A stretch of 6,099 nt of DNA from Planctomycetota bacterium (GTDB taxonomy: Bacteria; Planctomycetota; UBA8108; UBA1146): positions 1 to 6,099 of the forward strand of contig NZJA01000125.1 in assembly GCA_002691835.1 (NCBI GenBank), read 5' to 3'. Made by a program: the position numbers and the translations under genes. The notes beneath the pieces were generated by a model that worked only from the letters and a program-made list of their open reading frames with translations, did not search any database and had not been told where the DNA came from. How positions within the stretch are numbered: position 1 is the stretch's first letter; each line of letters starts with the position of its first letter. Of this stretch, positions 4,933 to 6,099 are shown piece after piece.

Positions 4933-6099
4933 CTAGAAGACATCCATCTGGGTGACGCGGAAGACTTCATCGACTGTCGTAACGCCCTTGGCTACTTTTT
5001 GAGCACCATCCATGCGCAATGTTCTTAGATGACCGCTCTCAACGGCAGTCTGCTTGATCACTGAAGCACTGGTTCGTGAAATGATCTGATCTCGAATCAG
5101 CTCATTCATTGTCAAAATTTCGTAAATCGCGGTTCTGTCGTAGTAGCCCCTGCCTAAACAGGAATCACAGCCTCTGCCGTGGTAGAGCATTCCGTCGAGC
5201 AGTTCATCTTTCGTCAGGCCAAGACTTCGCAGCTGGCTCTCTTCAGGTTCGTAAGACTCTTTGCAGCGAGGGCAGATCACCCTGACGAGGCGCTGAGCAA
5301 CGACGCCGATGAGCGAAGATGAAACGAGGTAGGGCTCGACACCCAGATCGATCATTCGCGTGACTGCACCAGCAGAGTCGTTGGTATGCAGAGTGGAGAA
5401 CACCAGGTGACCAGTGTTTGAAGCCTGCACCGCAATACCCGCAGTTTCCATATCTCGGATTTCTCCGACCATCATGACATCCGGATCCTGACGCATGAGC
5501 GATCGGAGGCCGGAAGCAAAGGTCAGTCCTTTTTTGTTGGAAACTTGAATCTGACTGATGGAATCGATGTTGTATTCGATGGGATCTTCGATGGTGATGA
5601 TGTTCAGTTCCTGAGAGTCCATCTCTGCAAGGGCTGCATAGAGAGTGGTGGACTTTCCGGAACCAGTAGGACCGGTTACGAGCAACACTCCATGAGAAGA
5701 GTTGACGAGACCATCGAGGAGTTCAAAATTACGATTGTCCAAGCCGATCTCAGCGAGACGGTAGAGACGTGCGCTTTTATCGAGGAGTCGGAAGACGATG
5801 CGCTCACCATAGCTGGTTGGCACCGACGAGATTCTCAAATCCAACTCACTGTCGCCGATCTTGACAGAGGTACGACCATCCTGAGGAAGACGCCTCTCAG
5901 CAATATCCATCTTGCCAATGACTTTGACTCTGGATACGAGAGCATCTTGGATCTTTTTGGGGATCACCTTGGTGTCGTAAAGAATTCCGTCAATACGGTA
6001 TCTCACCTGAAGACGATCTGCGAACGGCTGGAGGTGGATATCTGAAGCACGGTTTTTCTGTGCTTCGAACAGAATGGTATTCATCAGTTTAATGATCGG
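4933..6099 (-). CDS. gspE: Type II secretion system assembly ATPase GspE, C-terminal 388 residues
   Basis: GspE is the cytoplasmic hexameric ATPase that drives pseudopilus assembly, bound to GspL and GspF in the inner membrane. The frame is open to the window edge (first residues PIIKL), so the N1 domain and true start lie outside; the ATG at 6084 is internal, since PIIKLMNTIL..ASDIHLQPF is the conserved core of the N2 domain. Residue numbers here count from PIIKL. Motifs in order are the N2 segment with RYRIDG near 33-38, the Walker A GPTGSGKST (143-151), the aspartate box IITIEDPIEY (167-176), Walker B RQDPDVMMVGEIRD (203-216), the histidine box with STLHTND (235-241), and a zinc tetracysteine: CPRC (276-279) and CDSC (311-314). 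All are intact. PilB of type IV pili is the main alternative; the gene order E-F-G-H-I-J decides for GspE. The stop is followed 20 nt later by gspF. Confidence 0.97.
   Translation of the reverse strand, partial: PIIKLMNTILFEAQKNRASDIHLQPFADRLQVRYRIDGILYDTKVIPKKIQDALVSRVKVIGKMDIAERRLPQDGRTSVKIGDSELDLRISSVPTSYGERIVFRLLDKSARLYRLAEIGLDNRNFELLDGLVNSSHGVLLVTGPTGSGKSTTLYAALAEMDSQELNIITIEDPIEYNIDSISQIQVSNKKGLTFASGLRSLMRQDPDVMMVGEIRDMETAGIAVQASNTGHLVFSTLHTNDSAGAVTRMIDLGVEPYLVSSSLIGVVAQRLVRVICPRCKESYEPEESQLRSLGLTKDELLDGMLYHGRGCDSCLGRGYYDRTAIYEILTMNELIRDQIISRTSASVIKQTAVESGHLRTLRMDGAQKVAKGVTTVDEVFRVTQMDVF

Noticed and set aside
5545..6045. Plus-strand ORF of 166 aa
   Set aside because: It is antisense to the Walker A and N2 region of gspE, whose frame is unambiguous by its motifs; no initiation site or domain is seen.

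Overview
The window carries the pseudopilin end of a type II secretion (general secretory pathway) operon on the minus strand. The sequence shows a diderm (Gram-negative-type) bacterium: a T2SS needs an outer membrane, five type IV pilin-like or lipobox leaders are present, and Shine-Dalgarno-like sites precede several genes. Base composition is moderate. A marine Planctomycetota-like or other environmental lineage is a guess from the acidic, low-complexity style of the proteins and the kelch lipoprotein; nothing here fixes the taxon.

Layout, read right to left in the direction of transcription: gspE (6099 to 4933, N-terminus cut off by the window edge), gspF (4912-3698), gspG (3650-3216), gspH (3212-2682), gspI (2688-2200) and gspJ (2200-1295). 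Spacings are 20 nt (E/F), 47 nt (F/G), 3 nt (G/H), a 7-nt overlap (H/I) and a 1-nt overlap (I/J), which fits one transcript with translational coupling at the end. Fourteen nt after the gspJ stop lies a long GC-rich hairpin followed by six T residues (1281-1208), which should terminate the operon. No gspK follows gspJ.

The stretch 1294-710 has no confident gene. It holds the terminator, one possible 70-codon ORF (996-784), and a 13-bp inverted repeat (1005-1017 with 1273-1285). At the left edge, starting at 709 on the minus strand and running out of the window, is a kelch-repeat lipoprotein gene that is easy to miss because its stop codon is outside the window.

How the genes work together: GspE is the cytoplasmic ATPase that powers GspF, the inner-membrane platform protein. 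These assemble the major pseudopilin GspG, capped by the minor pseudopilins GspH, GspI and GspJ, into the periplasmic pseudopilus that pushes folded proteins through the outer-membrane secretin. All five motor and assembly signatures examined are intact, so the system looks functional. The unusual points are a roughly 65-residue acidic, Pro/Thr-rich insertion in GspJ, the elaborate terminator hairpin with a tRNA T-loop-like stretch, and the separately transcribed surface-type kelch lipoprotein. I did not find evidence for a wholly new system.
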